This document shows, piece after piece, positions 44,641 to 55,560 of a stretch of 64,000 nucleotides of DNA (its first letter is position 1; every line of letters starts with the position of its first letter). A model generated the notes under the pieces. It did not search any database. It worked only from the letters and a program-made list of their open reading frames with translations, and had not been told where the DNA came from. Source of the DNA: Pegoplata infirma (Eukaryota; Arthropoda; Insecta; Diptera; Anthomyiidae); contig OY992541.1 of the NCBI GenBank assembly GCA_963921195.1, forward strand, positions 10,572,951 through 10,636,950. The letters run 5' to 3'. The position numbers and the translations under genes are program-made.

Positions 44641-46337
44641 TTAATTTTGTTTTAATAAAGCTTGCATTTTTTTATATTATATCACACGCAATCATGTATT
44701 TCATATATTTCTTAATGCAAAAAAAGCCATAAAACAAATAATATCTAAATCAAAATTTTGAGACTAGACTAAATTCCCATTCGTTTTCACACTTAGCTTT
44801 ACCCCTTTCATCCCGCATTAATGCACCAGTTTAAATTTAGCTCCTGTGTAAATTAAATAATAAATACTTTGATTTGAAATACAGTTCTTCTCAGCCAAGC
44901 ATATTTCGTTCCCGTTTATATAAGTTATATATAACATTCCCGTTTATATAAGTTACCCGCTTAATTGATTTTTTTGTTTTGTTAAAAAGTGTTTTAAAAC
45001 AAAATTAATCCGCACGTAATCCTAATTCAATGTTATCAATTCGGCTTAAAAATCTGTTAGTGGCCACTTTTGACCTTTAGTTCAGAAGGGTTAACGCTTT
45101 CGGCAATATAAAAATTTTTTAATTAATTATTTTTGACTATTTTGAAAATAAAAATGTGTTTTTTTTGTAATTTTAAAAAAACATGAAAATTTTGGTAGGG
45201 GACATTTTTGGTTGCATGCAAATACGGGTTAAAGATGCCCTAAAAAATTTATGTTTCAAAATTAAGTCAATATGAATAAATAAAAGAACATTCAACACAA
45301 TAAGCAAAACAAACATTTTTTGGAACCATTAATTTCATAAAACAGTAGTTAAAACCTAAAAAAACTCAGTACGGGACACTTTTGGCCGCTGTCCGATTAG
45401 GGTTAAAGATGTTCTATAAATCTAATGTTTCAAAACTAAGTTAATATGATCAAATGGAACAAGATAGAGCATAATATTGGTCAATTTGTACAATTATGTA
45501 GCTTACAAAAAATAAAAACTCAAAAAAATGGCAAAAAATCAGATTTCCTTGAAATCCACTCAATTGAAATCGCTCCCCACAAAAAACTACCGAACGGATT
45601 TTCGCAAAAATTTAAATCTTTAGGCCTTTATTCATAATACTTAAAGTATACTTAAAGTAGGTTTATTTGACAAATATTCATGCAATATCAGTCAAATAAA
45701 CCTACATTAGATTTAATTTACTCATTATGAATAGCCCAGTTAGTATTTATGATGTTTTTAATAACATTGAGTAATAAAATCGATATATTTTGCAATTTTA
45801 ATAAAAAAAAAAATTAAATAAAAAAAAGTGGTTTTGAGAACAGCGCCAAAAATACGATTTTTTTTGTACCTTAAATAAAAATATGAACAAAAATTGTTCG
45901 AATTATATCCAGCGGCAATTAGTAAAACATTGCCGCTGGATATGTTCTTGCAGCATATCGGTAAATAAAACTATGTTTTCTTTACATCTGAGGTGTAGGG
46001 TATGTTCAGGAACTTTGTAGAAAATAACGGTATATTTTGGCTCTATTCTAACAAATCGCAATAAACACCCCGAAAGAGGGGGCGGGTGGGGATGAAATGT
46101 TCTACAAAAATGTTGCCAATAAAATTTAACTATATACCTCAGAGCACACCAAAGCCCAAAAATTAACACAAACACCAAAAAAGTGTGCAGTTCTATGTTT
46201 TGCTTATGAAAAAAAGGACGGACGGACAAATCTTCATGTCGTTAGGCGCGGTATAGGGTTTGATTTTAGTAACATCATTTCTTTGGGAAATGTTCTTAGA
46301 ATTTCTTGTAGATTATGTTTTTGCTATACGATTTTTG
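44641..46337. other. Gene-free stretch with small hairpins
   Basis: 45621-45738 is a fold-back of about 115 bp (TTCATAAT...GTAGGTTTATTTGAC and its mirror). 45905-45943 is a perfect 15-bp-arm hairpin, ATATCCAGCGGCAAT and its reverse complement around a 9-nt loop. 45955-46010 resembles 56090-56155. No gene. Confidence 0.55.
45621..45738. mobile_element. Small fold-back MITE
   Basis: The arms read GGCCTTTATTCATAATACTT ... GTAGGTTTATTTGAC and inversely GTCAAATAAACCTAC ... CTCATTATGAATAGCC. The loop is about 19 bp. No duplication was resolved. Confidence 0.6.
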
Positions 46338-46354
46338 ACAAAAAAAATCGACCC
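46338..46354. mobile_element. Isolated right end of the hAT-like transposon 5 family
   Basis: AAATCGACCCGCCCTA is the mirror of the TAGGGCGGGTCGATTT end at 36979, here even with the unmutated G. The partner end was not identified to the left, so its extent is unknown. Confidence 0.6.
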
Positions 46355-46907
46355 GCCCTAATGTATATAGTAAAACACCAGGGACAGATTCTTACGAAGC
46401 CGGATTTTTTGCCTGTGGGCGGCGAATTACGAGAAAAAGGGGACTTGGAAAAATTAGTTTTTTTTAAACATTTTAGAGTATTTTTAGGCTCCGCCCCAAT
46501 GAATTAGGAAGCTGAAACCCCCTAACAGTTCTAACTATGAAGCATATTCTAAAGTAGTCCGATTTAACATTTTTGGAATGTAGACGGAAAGTTGAGAGGA
46601 AAAAGGGGCAAGGCAATATTGTGTTTTATTTTTTTTAATTTAACTAACTTTAAAGCCCTAATGACCTACGCAGCCGAAAATTGGCAAGCATATTGTCCTG
46701 ACAATGGAGCATATTCTAAAGTAGTCAGACTTAAAATTTTTGGACTGTCGACGGAGAATTTAGAGGGAAAAGGGGCGTGGATACGAGTATATTACTAACG
46801 ATGGAGCTTATTATCCTAAAGTAGTCAGATTTAAAAAAATTGGAATATGGACGGAGAATTAGGAGAAGAAATGGGCATGGAAAAATTATGTTTTTACATC
46901 TTACCTA

Positions 46908-47468
46908 CACTCAAAAAATTATGTTAGTAAAATCCACTGAAAATGTCAGTTAAAATAACTACTTTGTAAGTTGTTTTGGGGTCAACTACTTTTTCAGTTA
47001 AATCAACTAACAATGTTAGTTATTTTAACTGAAAAAAAAACAACTGACTATGTAGTAAAAATTACTAACATTTCTAGTCAAACAACTAAAATGTAGTAAA
47101 AAATAAAATAATCAATATATATATTTTTTTTTTTTCAAAAAAATTGAAGACCAAATTTTTTCAAAAGGTTTTTTTTTTAAAGAAAATTGTGAAAAATAAA
47201 AAAAAACGAAAATTGATTTTTATTTTTTGGAAAAAAAAACTTTGAAAATTTTTCAGAGATAAAAAATAAAATTAACTACTTTAAATAACTGTTACTACAT
47301 CACAATACTTTTTTGTTAGTAGTTCAAAAAAACGACTTAAAATAACTAACAGAAATAGTTGTTTGATATTTTTCATACAAAAACTACTGACTTTGTAGTT
47401 GAAAACAACTAACTACTGTAAAATATACAAACAATCAACATGTAGTAACTTACATAATTTTCTGAGTG
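46908..47468 (+). mobile_element. CACTCAAAAAATTATGTTAG element, copy 1 (561 bp)
   Basis: TA lies on both sides (46906-46907 and 47469-47470). Subterminal regions repeat TTAGTT and AACTAAC lines in opposite orientation, making the whole element a weak fold-back. Copies 2 (47790-48343, inverted) and 3 (62694-63319) share the full length. Confidence 0.85.
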
Positions 47469-47789
47469 TAATTTTCAATTTTGACCTTATGACCTTGAAA
47501 GATGAAAATTGGGATGCATATGGTACGGACTATGGCAAAGACAACTCTCACCTGGATACCCAGTGAAAGGGTGGAGATACAAAAATTCCGTTGTGAATTT
47601 GGTTCAGTTTATATATATAATCTGTAACGTAGCCGGATTTTCGGCCTTTAAGACAGGGGAGTGGTGGAAAACGGTGAAATTTAGTTTTTAAACATTTAAA
47701 CTATTTCTGAAATCCCTATTGACTAAGGAAGCTGAAAATTGTAAAGCATAAAGTATTGACAATGGATCATATCCTTATGAAGTCAACTG

Positions 47790-48343
47790 CACTCAGAATG
47801 TTATGTAAGTTACTACATGTTAGTTGTTTGTATATTTTACAGTAGTTAGTAGTTTTCAACTACAAAGTCAGTTATTTTTGAAAAATATCAAACAACTATT
47901 TTTGTTAGTTATTTTAAGTCGTTGTTTTGAATAACTACCAAAAAAGTACTGTAATGTAGTAACAGTTATTTAAAGTAGTTAATTTTATTTTTTTTTTATC
48001 TCTGAAAAATTTTCAAAGTTTTTTTCTAAAAAAAAATTTTTTTTTTTTATTTTTAACAACTTTAAAAAAAAAACTTGGAAAAAATTTGGTCTTCATTTTT
48101 TTTCTGAAAAATTTTTTGAAAAAAAAAATATATATTGTTTATTTTATTTTTACTACACATTAGTTGTTTTGACTACAAATGTTAGTAATTTTTACTACAC
48201 AAGTCAGTTTTTTTTTTGTCAGTTAAAATAACTAACATTGTTAGTTGATTTAACTGAAAAAGTAGTTGACCCCAAAACAACTTACAAAGTAGTTATTTTA
48301 ACTGACATTTTCAGTTGATTTTACTAACATAATTTTTTGAGTG
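47790..48343 (-). mobile_element. CACTC element, copy 2 (554 bp, inverted)
   Basis: It begins CACTCAGAATGTTATGTAAG and ends ATTTTTTGAGTG. TG rather than TA flanks both sides (47788-47789 and 48344-48345). It lies only about 320 bp from copy 1 in opposite orientation, so the pair itself can form a large hairpin. Confidence 0.8.
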
Positions 48344-48450
48344 TGTGTACGGAGAATTATAAGAAAAAAATTAAGTGAAAAATTGTGATTTTTAACATTT
48401 TATATAATTTTAAAACCCTTCATGACTAAGGGCGGATTACTCAATGAAAA

Positions 48451-50148
48451 GTTAGCTGCTAACTGCCGATTTAACGGAGCCTTATGTCAAAATTTGTATC
48501 AAAAAGTTAAATTTAACGGAGAGTTATTTTATAACGGAGCATTGAAAAAGATACGAATTGCCATGTATATAGGAGTGACCATGGGACAGATCCCCACGAT
48601 GGATTTTTGATATCCGGTTTAAGGACGAAAACGGGCGTGCTAAATTTAGTTCTAAAATTTTATCAATAAAACCTTTTATACTCATAAAAATTTTTTCCAG
48701 TTTGGGAAATATATTGATATAACTCAATCTAGCACTATTAAGTTTTTGAAGCACAAACAAAATTTGTTTATAAAGTTTGGTAAAAAATTAGAATTATTGA
48801 GAAAAGTGATTTGGTATTCCGCGTGGCAGGGACAGGCTATTCGACTAGTTGTTTATATAATGTTTTAAGTGTTACTATGTAAACACGGCGTTATTGTTTG
48901 CTTCTTAAGAAGTTTTTCCTATGAAAACAAGATTTTTATTGCACACATTTTGTATTTTAGTGCATATTTTGAATTTTTTAGAGCATTTTTTAAGCGCATA
49001 TTTTCGATTTTTTAGTGCATGAAAATCTCATCCCTACTTATTATCATAAGTTGAGATGTTTTTTGGAGATGATTTTGTTTAACACTATGTGATATTAAAA
49101 TTGCATTACAGTATTACAAAAAAACAGTATTGTATTTTCGAATTTATTGATATTTTGTTAAAATCTTCTAATATTTATCAAAAAGTTTTCAGATTTTAGT
49201 AAAATTTCAAAACGAACGAGATTTCACTTACGGTACCTACAGACGACGAAATATTATGCACAATATTTTTGACGTTTTCCCACAAATAGCATACTAAAAA
49301 ATACTGTTTAAAATATTGGACTGAAAAAAAATACATGAAGATTGTACATTATATTGAATCGTCTGTTGAGGCCTTTAGTATGGGAAATCTAATTAAAATC
49401 TCGTAATATAACTGCTATTTTAATCAAAATTATTTTTAAACGAGATTTTGTATAGGTGTGAATTGGCTACTACAAACTTTTTCATAAAAAATTTTACATA
49501 AAACTTCGTTAAATCGGCAGTAAGCTGCTATCTGGATATTGGGTAATTCATCCTTATAGCAAACTCGCATTGCTGTGTTAAAACATTATTTTACGATTTG
49601 TTTCACCATACATTTTTAACAGCAAAAAATATTACTTAAACCGTATTCAAATTAAAACATAGCAATGCAAATTTGCTTCAAGAGTAGTTAAAAATTATAT
49701 TTTACCATCAAGCAATTAATCTTCGTTGGATTTAAAATGGATTCGGCCAAGTCGAGTTTAACTTTTCTACTGTTTTGCGCTATATATTTCTTTGACTTTT
49801 AGTTTTTTTTTTTTTTGCTTTATATTTTATTTATTTTTCTCTATCAAGTTCGCGATAGTTTTCACAGCTTCGAATATGTTTAATCGAATTCTACCCCAAG
49901 TGTTGCAAAAGAACAATCCTACTGCATCGACTTATATTGCAAAACTAAATTTCAAATACAATTTCTTTTTCAAATGATTGTCATATTAAATATGTTCTTT
50001 ATTGTTGAACTGATTTAATGTCATTATCTAAAATTTAAACTAATAAACATTTGTCTGTTCTCTATCGCAGTTGGGAGCATCTTTTAAATTAACTAAATAA
50101 ATGAATGAATAATACATGAATAACTAATGTATGGATAAAGACTGGCTT
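48451..50148. other. Gene-free AT-rich stretch
   Basis: 48900-49037 is the right end of an element related to hAT-like transposon 1 (GTGCATGAAAATCTCATCCCTA). The left part is missing. The remainder is AT-rich without recognisable genes. A family B-like ATTCGGCCAAGTCGAGTTTAAC end appears at 49741. Confidence 0.55.
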
Positions 50149-50782
50149 ACAAGGAAGGTATCCCAACGACAAAATTTCTTTTTTAGTTGCACCCATGAAG
50201 GAGGCTAAAAAAGTGGAATTGGTTTTATTTTGTAGATCAAAAAAAATAAAGGGACGCGTATTTTTTTTAGCGTCCCAAATTCATATTTAGGGGGTAAAAA
50301 GGAGGGGAAAGATAAAGCCATTTTTCAGTTTTTTTCGTTTATCTCCTACATATATTATGCAAAGAAACCTAGTCATGTTACATACCAAATGAAAGGTCTT
50401 TAGAAAACCTATCTACCTGTGCTAAAAACGTGTCTAAACATGCACAACTTTTCGTCATATTGAGTAAAATACCAAAATTTTAGGACATTTTTGTTAACAA
50501 GTTAAAAAATATTAACTTCTTTGGCCCGTTGTTAGCACCACGAGATAGGTATTTTTAATACCTTTAATCTGATACCACACATGCCTATATTATTTTTGTT
50601 TAAATAGGCGTAAATCGTAAAAAACTGAAAAAGGTCAATTTCCACCCATACAAATCGACCCCCCCCCCCTAAAAATGAGTTTGGGCCGCTAAAAAAAATA
50701 CGTGTCGAATTAATTTTCGTTCTTAACAACATATCCAAATTTCATGAAGATCGGAAGGTGACACCAGGGAGACTTCCCTTGT
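50149..50782 (+). mobile_element. ACAAGGAAGG/ACTTCCCTTGT fold-back element, copy 3
   Basis: It is co-linear with 24685-25288 over most of its length (CAAATTCATATTTAGGGGG, GCAAAGAAACCTAGTCATGT, TTGGCCCGTTGTTAGCACCA). Internal inverted segments around TTTTTAGCGTCCCAAA suggest a fold-back. No transposase frame. Confidence 0.7.
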
Positions 50783-51366
50783 AGTTGTACAACTCTGGTT
50801 TTTACCAAAATAATCATCCCTAATACTATTTACAACGCTGCACACGATTTTTGTATCAGCTGTTTTTATTGTTTATGAAATAAAAAAAAACGATTATAAT
50901 TTAATTTTTAAAAACTATTAAAAACTTAATAAATACAATGTTCAACATAATATGCATTTGAAATTTGTCATTGCAAATGGTAAACTCACAATATAGTTAA
51001 CCAATTTGATCTTCCTAACAAAGAAAAACACTCAAAGGTGGCGGACCCAAACTTGGCAAACATTTTAATTTTCTTGCATTTAAAGAAGCAGCTCTATATA
51101 AAAAGACTTTTTTTGATATTGGGGTCCCAAGATCCACTAGTGGGATCGAAAATATTAACTCCGGCAAAGGAAAATCATTGTTTTTAGAAAATTGGGTAAT
51201 TTTCCAACTAACAACCCTGTACACAAATCAAAAACAAATGCAGAGACGGTACAAACAAAATTCCGCTAAATGTCAAATAAGCATATGTAAACGGTATTGA
51301 TTTTAATTGGATTTGAAATCCAAATTTATACGGATTTTGGGGTATATGTTAATAGCATATTAGGGT
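50783..51366. other. Gene-free stretch
   Basis: AT-rich with no bounded element recognised. Short frames here lack any family signal. Confidence 0.4.
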
Positions 51367-51848
51367 TTTTTATACCCTCCAACCACAGTATCGGGGTATA
51401 CTCACTTTTTCATTCCGTGTGTAGCGCATCGAAATATAGGTCTAGGACCACATAAAGTATATATATTATTGATCAGTGATACATCTAAGACATTCTAGCG
51501 ATGTCCGTCTGTCCGCCTGTCCGTCTGTGGAAGACACGATACAGTCCAAAGTAAAAGAGCTAGACATATGGCACGAATATGTCTTATGGTATTGGGCTGG
51601 TTAAGTTCGATCATGGGCAAAATCGGATCAGGAGGAAAAAAGTTCCCCTCTTAAGAACTAAACAAACCTCTAAAAAAAAATCAATTTTTATGGGTTTTTT
51701 GTACTTTTGCTTAGCAAACGAAACATTTTTATATCAAAAGAAGTTCAAAGTCTTGCAGTTGGATCCAGGAAGGTTGTCTCCCACCGACGTAACCCCCCCC
51801 CCCCCCCCCCAAAAAAAAAGACGGTTCTGTTTTTTAACGTGTTGGAGG

Positions 51849-52681
51849 TAGGGTTGCCAGATACTAGAAGTCAAATAACTGGACAGTAAACAATTTTCGA
51901 CTGGATTTTAAAAAAGTAACTGGACCATTCATCATTATTTTTTTAATAATTTAAAAAAATATAATAGAGTTTTATATGTGAGATACATATTTTTATTTTG
52001 GACTATATTTCAAATACCTATAACATCAATTAAATGGCCGTCTCTTTTTGCTACTGCAAATGTGGCGAAATGGTTAAACTCCACTGCCTTTCGAGCATCT
52101 CAAAACGTTGATGTTTAGCTCGTCATTGCTCTAAGGCGTATATTGTTGGCGTATATTTTTCTTTTAAAATAATCCCATAAAACTAAGTCCAACGTGGTCA
52201 AATCTGGAAGTCTAAAAGGCCAGTTCAAATTCCCTGGACTTGCGATGTCAAAAAGGGCGACAATAACTGTCCCTTAATTGCAGATTTGAACCCTCCAGAC
52301 TCATTTTTGTGAGGTTATTTGAAAAGCAAAATGTACGACAAAATCCTCAGATCATCGACAAGCTCATGGAAAACATTCGTGCCTAAATCAACGCTCGACT
52401 GCCCGAGATGTTCAAAAAAGTAATGAAAAAAAGGAGCGAAAATGACGCAAATAGAGAATATTGTACCGTAGCCAAAAGAGACATTTATGTTTTATTCATG
52501 AATAATGTTTTATTCAAAAAGTAGTCCAAAAAAATTGTAAAATATAATTAATAAAAAAAAAATAATTGTTAAAATTAAAGAAACTCTTTTAAAACTGGAC
52601 AAATTGTATTTTAGCTGGAAACTGGACCAGACCAATAATAACTGGAAAATCCAGGCAATTCCAGGCCGTCTGGCAACCCTA
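51849..52681. mobile_element. hAT-like transposon 6 with mariner fragments inside
   Basis: The ends are TAGGGTTGCCAGATACT and CGTCTGGCAACCCTA, with exact 8-bp duplication GTTGGAGG at 51841-51848 and 52682-52689. The uninterrupted site GTTGGAGGGTATAAAAG is seen at 59132. The interior carries two transposase fragments in opposite orientation. Confidence 0.92.
52080..52420. pseudogene. Two opposed mariner-like transposase fragments
   Basis: On the minus strand, 52200-52100 gives LTTLDLVLWDYFKRKIYANN, matching the LTPLDFFLWGYLK region of mariner-like transposases. On the plus strand, 52320-52420 gives NPQIIDKLMENIRA, a stop, then INARLPEMFKKVMKK, the C-terminal region of the same families. They come from the same transposase type but point away from each other, so this is a rearranged relic and not a gene. 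Confidence 0.65.
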
Positions 52682-52732
52682 GTTGGAGGGTATAAAAAAT
52701 TCGGCACAGCCGAATTTAACACTCTCACTTGT

Positions 52733-53480
52733 TTCTTTTGGGTTATATTAAAATTAGAATTAGCAACAATCTTCCAAGTTTTGTTTTTTTAATAATTTTT
52801 ATTTGGTAAAAATCTAAATTAATTTTTGTTATAATTTTTATTATTTGTTTTTCTCTTCAACAATTTTGATTTTTTTTTTTTTTGCATAAAATTACATAAA
52901 ATAAAATCAAAATTAACTTAGAAAATTTTTGCTGTTTTTGCTGTAATATAATAATATATTATTTAACATGGTACCATATATATTTATATGTGGAGTTGTA
53001 TTTAATTTGTCCAATCTTGTATATTTATATACGGCATATATAATAATATATGTAACATTATCTGACACTATATTGGAAATTATTGAAATATTTTTTCTAA
53101 TACATAATTTTATCTAGAAACCTATAGTGTCAGATATAAACACATACAAATCTATATTATCAGATATAAACATATACAAATTAATATTTTGTGATGATAC
53201 ATAAATTTTTAAGAATGGGTAAAAAACCGCATAACGTTCATATAGTTTCTTTGCAAAAAATACAAAAAAACTACAAAAAAATCCATTTTCCCCCTCCCAT
53301 TTTTCACTCTAATCTCCAAGTCAGCACATAAAAAAACGGGTAAATCTTAGATTTTGGTAATTGTACCAAATTTATGTTTGTGAATTGCAGAACAATCGGA
53401 GTGTAAGCAATAGTCGTATTGGGTAGGTATATGCAAGTTTGACTGTCTGTTTGTAACTCATCGAAATATTCTTGGAAGGT
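52733..53480. other. Gene-free AT-rich stretch
   Basis: Repeated short palindromic lines (TATCTGACACTATA, CTATAGTGTCAGATA near 53060-53130) suggest another small palindromic element of the ATATC type. Otherwise nothing was recognised. Confidence 0.4.
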
Positions 53481-53489
53481 ACTGTATGT

Positions 53490-54280
53490 CCACAGTACAT
53501 GAGTAGTAGGTTCACAGGTTTGCATTTGATGTGTGTAAGTATTAGTGACAGCACACGGTGTAACTTTTGACGTTTTATACAAAACGTAAACAAACACCAC
53601 AAATACATACACAAAAGCTCCCACGTACAGGCACACATACACTAGGCAGCGATGATTATTCTGTACTAATAACCACGCCACCATATCGGAAAGTACGAAA
53701 TTAGCACCATTGTTTGCATACTAGTCTGTACTGTGTGTATGTCACAGACACAGACTAAATACAGACTCGACAGTAGAGTTTTATAAGAAAAAATGGGGAA
53801 AAACTAAGCGATTTTAGGAGAAAACAGAGCGGTTTTTAGTCCGTTTTACGCTAACATGGCAACACTTTCTACGACTTAGGAGTGAGTGAAACAACAAAAA
53901 CCGATCTGGCATCTATTTTTCTTATGGCACGGTATATCAGTTTTCTCTTTCTAACCTAATTCGTAGAATAATTTGAAAATATTACCCATATGGTTCAGAA
54001 CTACTTTTTTGACATCTGTCACTTATGTCGAGTCTGTATTAGTCTGTGTCACAGACCATATAGACATGCAACAATCATGAATTTTTTGGTACTATCAATA
54101 TGGAGGCATCCAAAATACTACTAAATTTGCTTCTCTGTCAAGTATACGTGTGCCTGTAGGTGTGAGCTTTTACTACTGTATTTGTATTGTTTGTTTATGT
54201 TTTGTATGAAACGCCAAAAGTTGCATGCGCGTGCTGTAACTAATAAACAAGTCAAAAACTTCTTTGTTTGACCCCTAATC
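53490..54280. mobile_element. Fold-back repeat split by a 300-bp MITE
   Basis: Left arm 53490-53741 and right arm 54056-54280 are inverted copies. Both contain the ACTTTTGACGTTT/TTGTATGAAACG block and the GCACACATACAC / GTATACGTGTGCC block. Single arms also occur at 16035-16262 and 42303-42398. The long open frames on the minus strand here run through the arm and show no known domain. Confidence 0.65.
53749..54048 (-). mobile_element. 300-bp MITE, copy 2 (7-bp duplication)
   Basis: The ends are CACAGACTAAATACAGACTC and GAGTCTGTATTAGTCTGTG, with duplication TCACAGA at 53742-53748 and 54049-54055. The empty site survives at about 16040 (TCACAGACCATATAGACATG). It has the same length as copy 1 (17225-17524) and is highly similar in reverse orientation. 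Confidence 0.88.
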
Positions 54281-54308
54281 TGTATATACACTGTATATTA
54301 TACAGTGA

Positions 54309-55101
54309 CTTGCAGCTTCTTTCGTGTTTTAGATATCAGTTAGCAATCTATTTAAGACAAAGTTTAAAATAATACACCTAATTATTATCAAACTAGTATT
54401 TTTGATAAAAGTGCTGTGTAGGTAATTTATCGAGCTTTAATTTAAGCTTAATGGCGTCAAGATTGAGTAAATATTAAAAAATAGTCCAATAGTATAAAGT
54501 CATTTATCAAATAATTTTTCCAAAGACCCAAACAAAAATCAAAATTTTTAAAATGCAGTCGAAGAAATCAGAATTTTTTGACCTCCAATTCTTTTGACCA
54601 CCAATTTTTTGTAAACAAAGGCAATGTTCAATTACTTTTATATCTCATTACTATACACTTAGGTGTACTAAAATTATTAAACAATTAAATCTTTTCTTTG
54701 TTTACCAAAAATTGGTGGTCAAAAGAATAGGAAGTCAAAAAATTCGGATTTCTTCTACTGTGTTTTAAAAATTTTGGATTTTGTTTGGGTCTTTGGAAAA
54801 ATTATTTAATAAATAAATATTAACTATTGGACTATTTTTTAAATTTCTTATATGTGAACTTGGATAAAGTTGACCAAGATATATTTTTAAGAAATTTTCT
54901 AAAAAGGTATTTCAATAATTTCAATTTCCATTTCGACCCTCGTAGCACATTTAATATTTAGACAATCTGAACGACATTAAGCTTTAATTACACAGGACTT
55001 TTTACAAAAATACTTATTTGATAATAATTAGGTCTATTTTGGTTAACTTTGTCTTGAATGGATTGCTAACTAATATCTTTAACACGAAATAAGCTGCGAG
55101 C
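54309..55101. mobile_element. Fold-back element with GCAGCTTCTTTCGTGTTTTA ends
   Basis: The left arm (54312-54640) and right arm (54690-55099) are inverted copies, with TTAGCAATC...AAGACAAAGTT and its mirror, and ACCACCAATTTTTTGTAAAC against GTTTACCAAAAATTGGTGGT around a centre at about 54665. No coding frame. Confidence 0.65.
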
Positions 55102-55173
55102 CACCGTATTTACATATTTACTTTCTGCTTCAAAAACGTTGGTATTGCATTAACCAATTTCTATCCTCTGTTT

Positions 55174-55560
55174 GATTTTTAGATCAGTAGAAAACACCTT
55201 TTTCAAAAAAATATTTATGTATGAAAAAGGTGGAATTTCGGGTAAATATGGTTACGAATGTTAAGTCTCATCTTTCTGCAATTCAAAATACAAATCAGCA
55301 CCGAAATTGTTTCAAGCCAAAACGAAAACTTAGCACTTTTTGATTTTCGGCTGTTAATTTTTTTGATTAATTTTAATTTTTTTAGATTTAAATTAATTTG
55401 AATCATTTAGAAACTATTTATTTTAAAAATAATGAAATTAATTAATAAAATAGCAAATTGATCTGGGATAACGGCACATTGAAAAATTTTTTTGAAAAAA
55501 TTTTTGGGATCAAATACCATTTTTCAAAAAAGAAAATTGAATGTTGGTCCAAAAAGGATT
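55174..55560 (+). repeat. Dispersed repeat, partner of 21478-21990
   Basis: CCTCTGTTTGATTTTTAGAT, TTCAAAAAAATATTTATGTATG and GTTAAGTCTCATCTTTCTGC recur in the same order as in Gat intron 3. The copies are diverged by substitutions and indels. No ends were defined. Confidence 0.6.

Larger units (their letters stand above)
46400..48450 (+). repeat. Degenerate long-unit tandem array interrupted by two related elements
   Basis: GAGCATATTCTAAAGTAGTC-like lines occur at about 46540, 46705, 46803 and 47766, each followed by GACGGAGAATT(A)GAG and a GGGCATGGAAAAATT-like phrase. The array is split by 46908-47468 and 47790-48343. Short frames in it are repeat products. Confidence 0.55.
51367..52732 (-). 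mobile_element. DINE-1/Helentron-like family C copy, inverted, with a hAT-like insertion
   Basis: The 3' end TATACCCTCCAACCACAGTA is at 51371 and the 5' end hairpin TTCGGCACAGCCGAA with ACTCTCACTTGT at 52732. The microsatellite TCCGTCTGTCCGCCTGTCCG is at about 51505. A C18 run is at about 51791. It is split at GTTGGAGG by 51849-52681. Confidence 0.8.

Noticed and set aside
53304..53684. 126-codon minus-strand frame with hydrophobic start
   Set aside because: It runs through the arm of a fold-back repeat that also occurs at 42303-42398 and 16035-16262. The hydrophobic part is a by-product of GT-rich repeat sequence.
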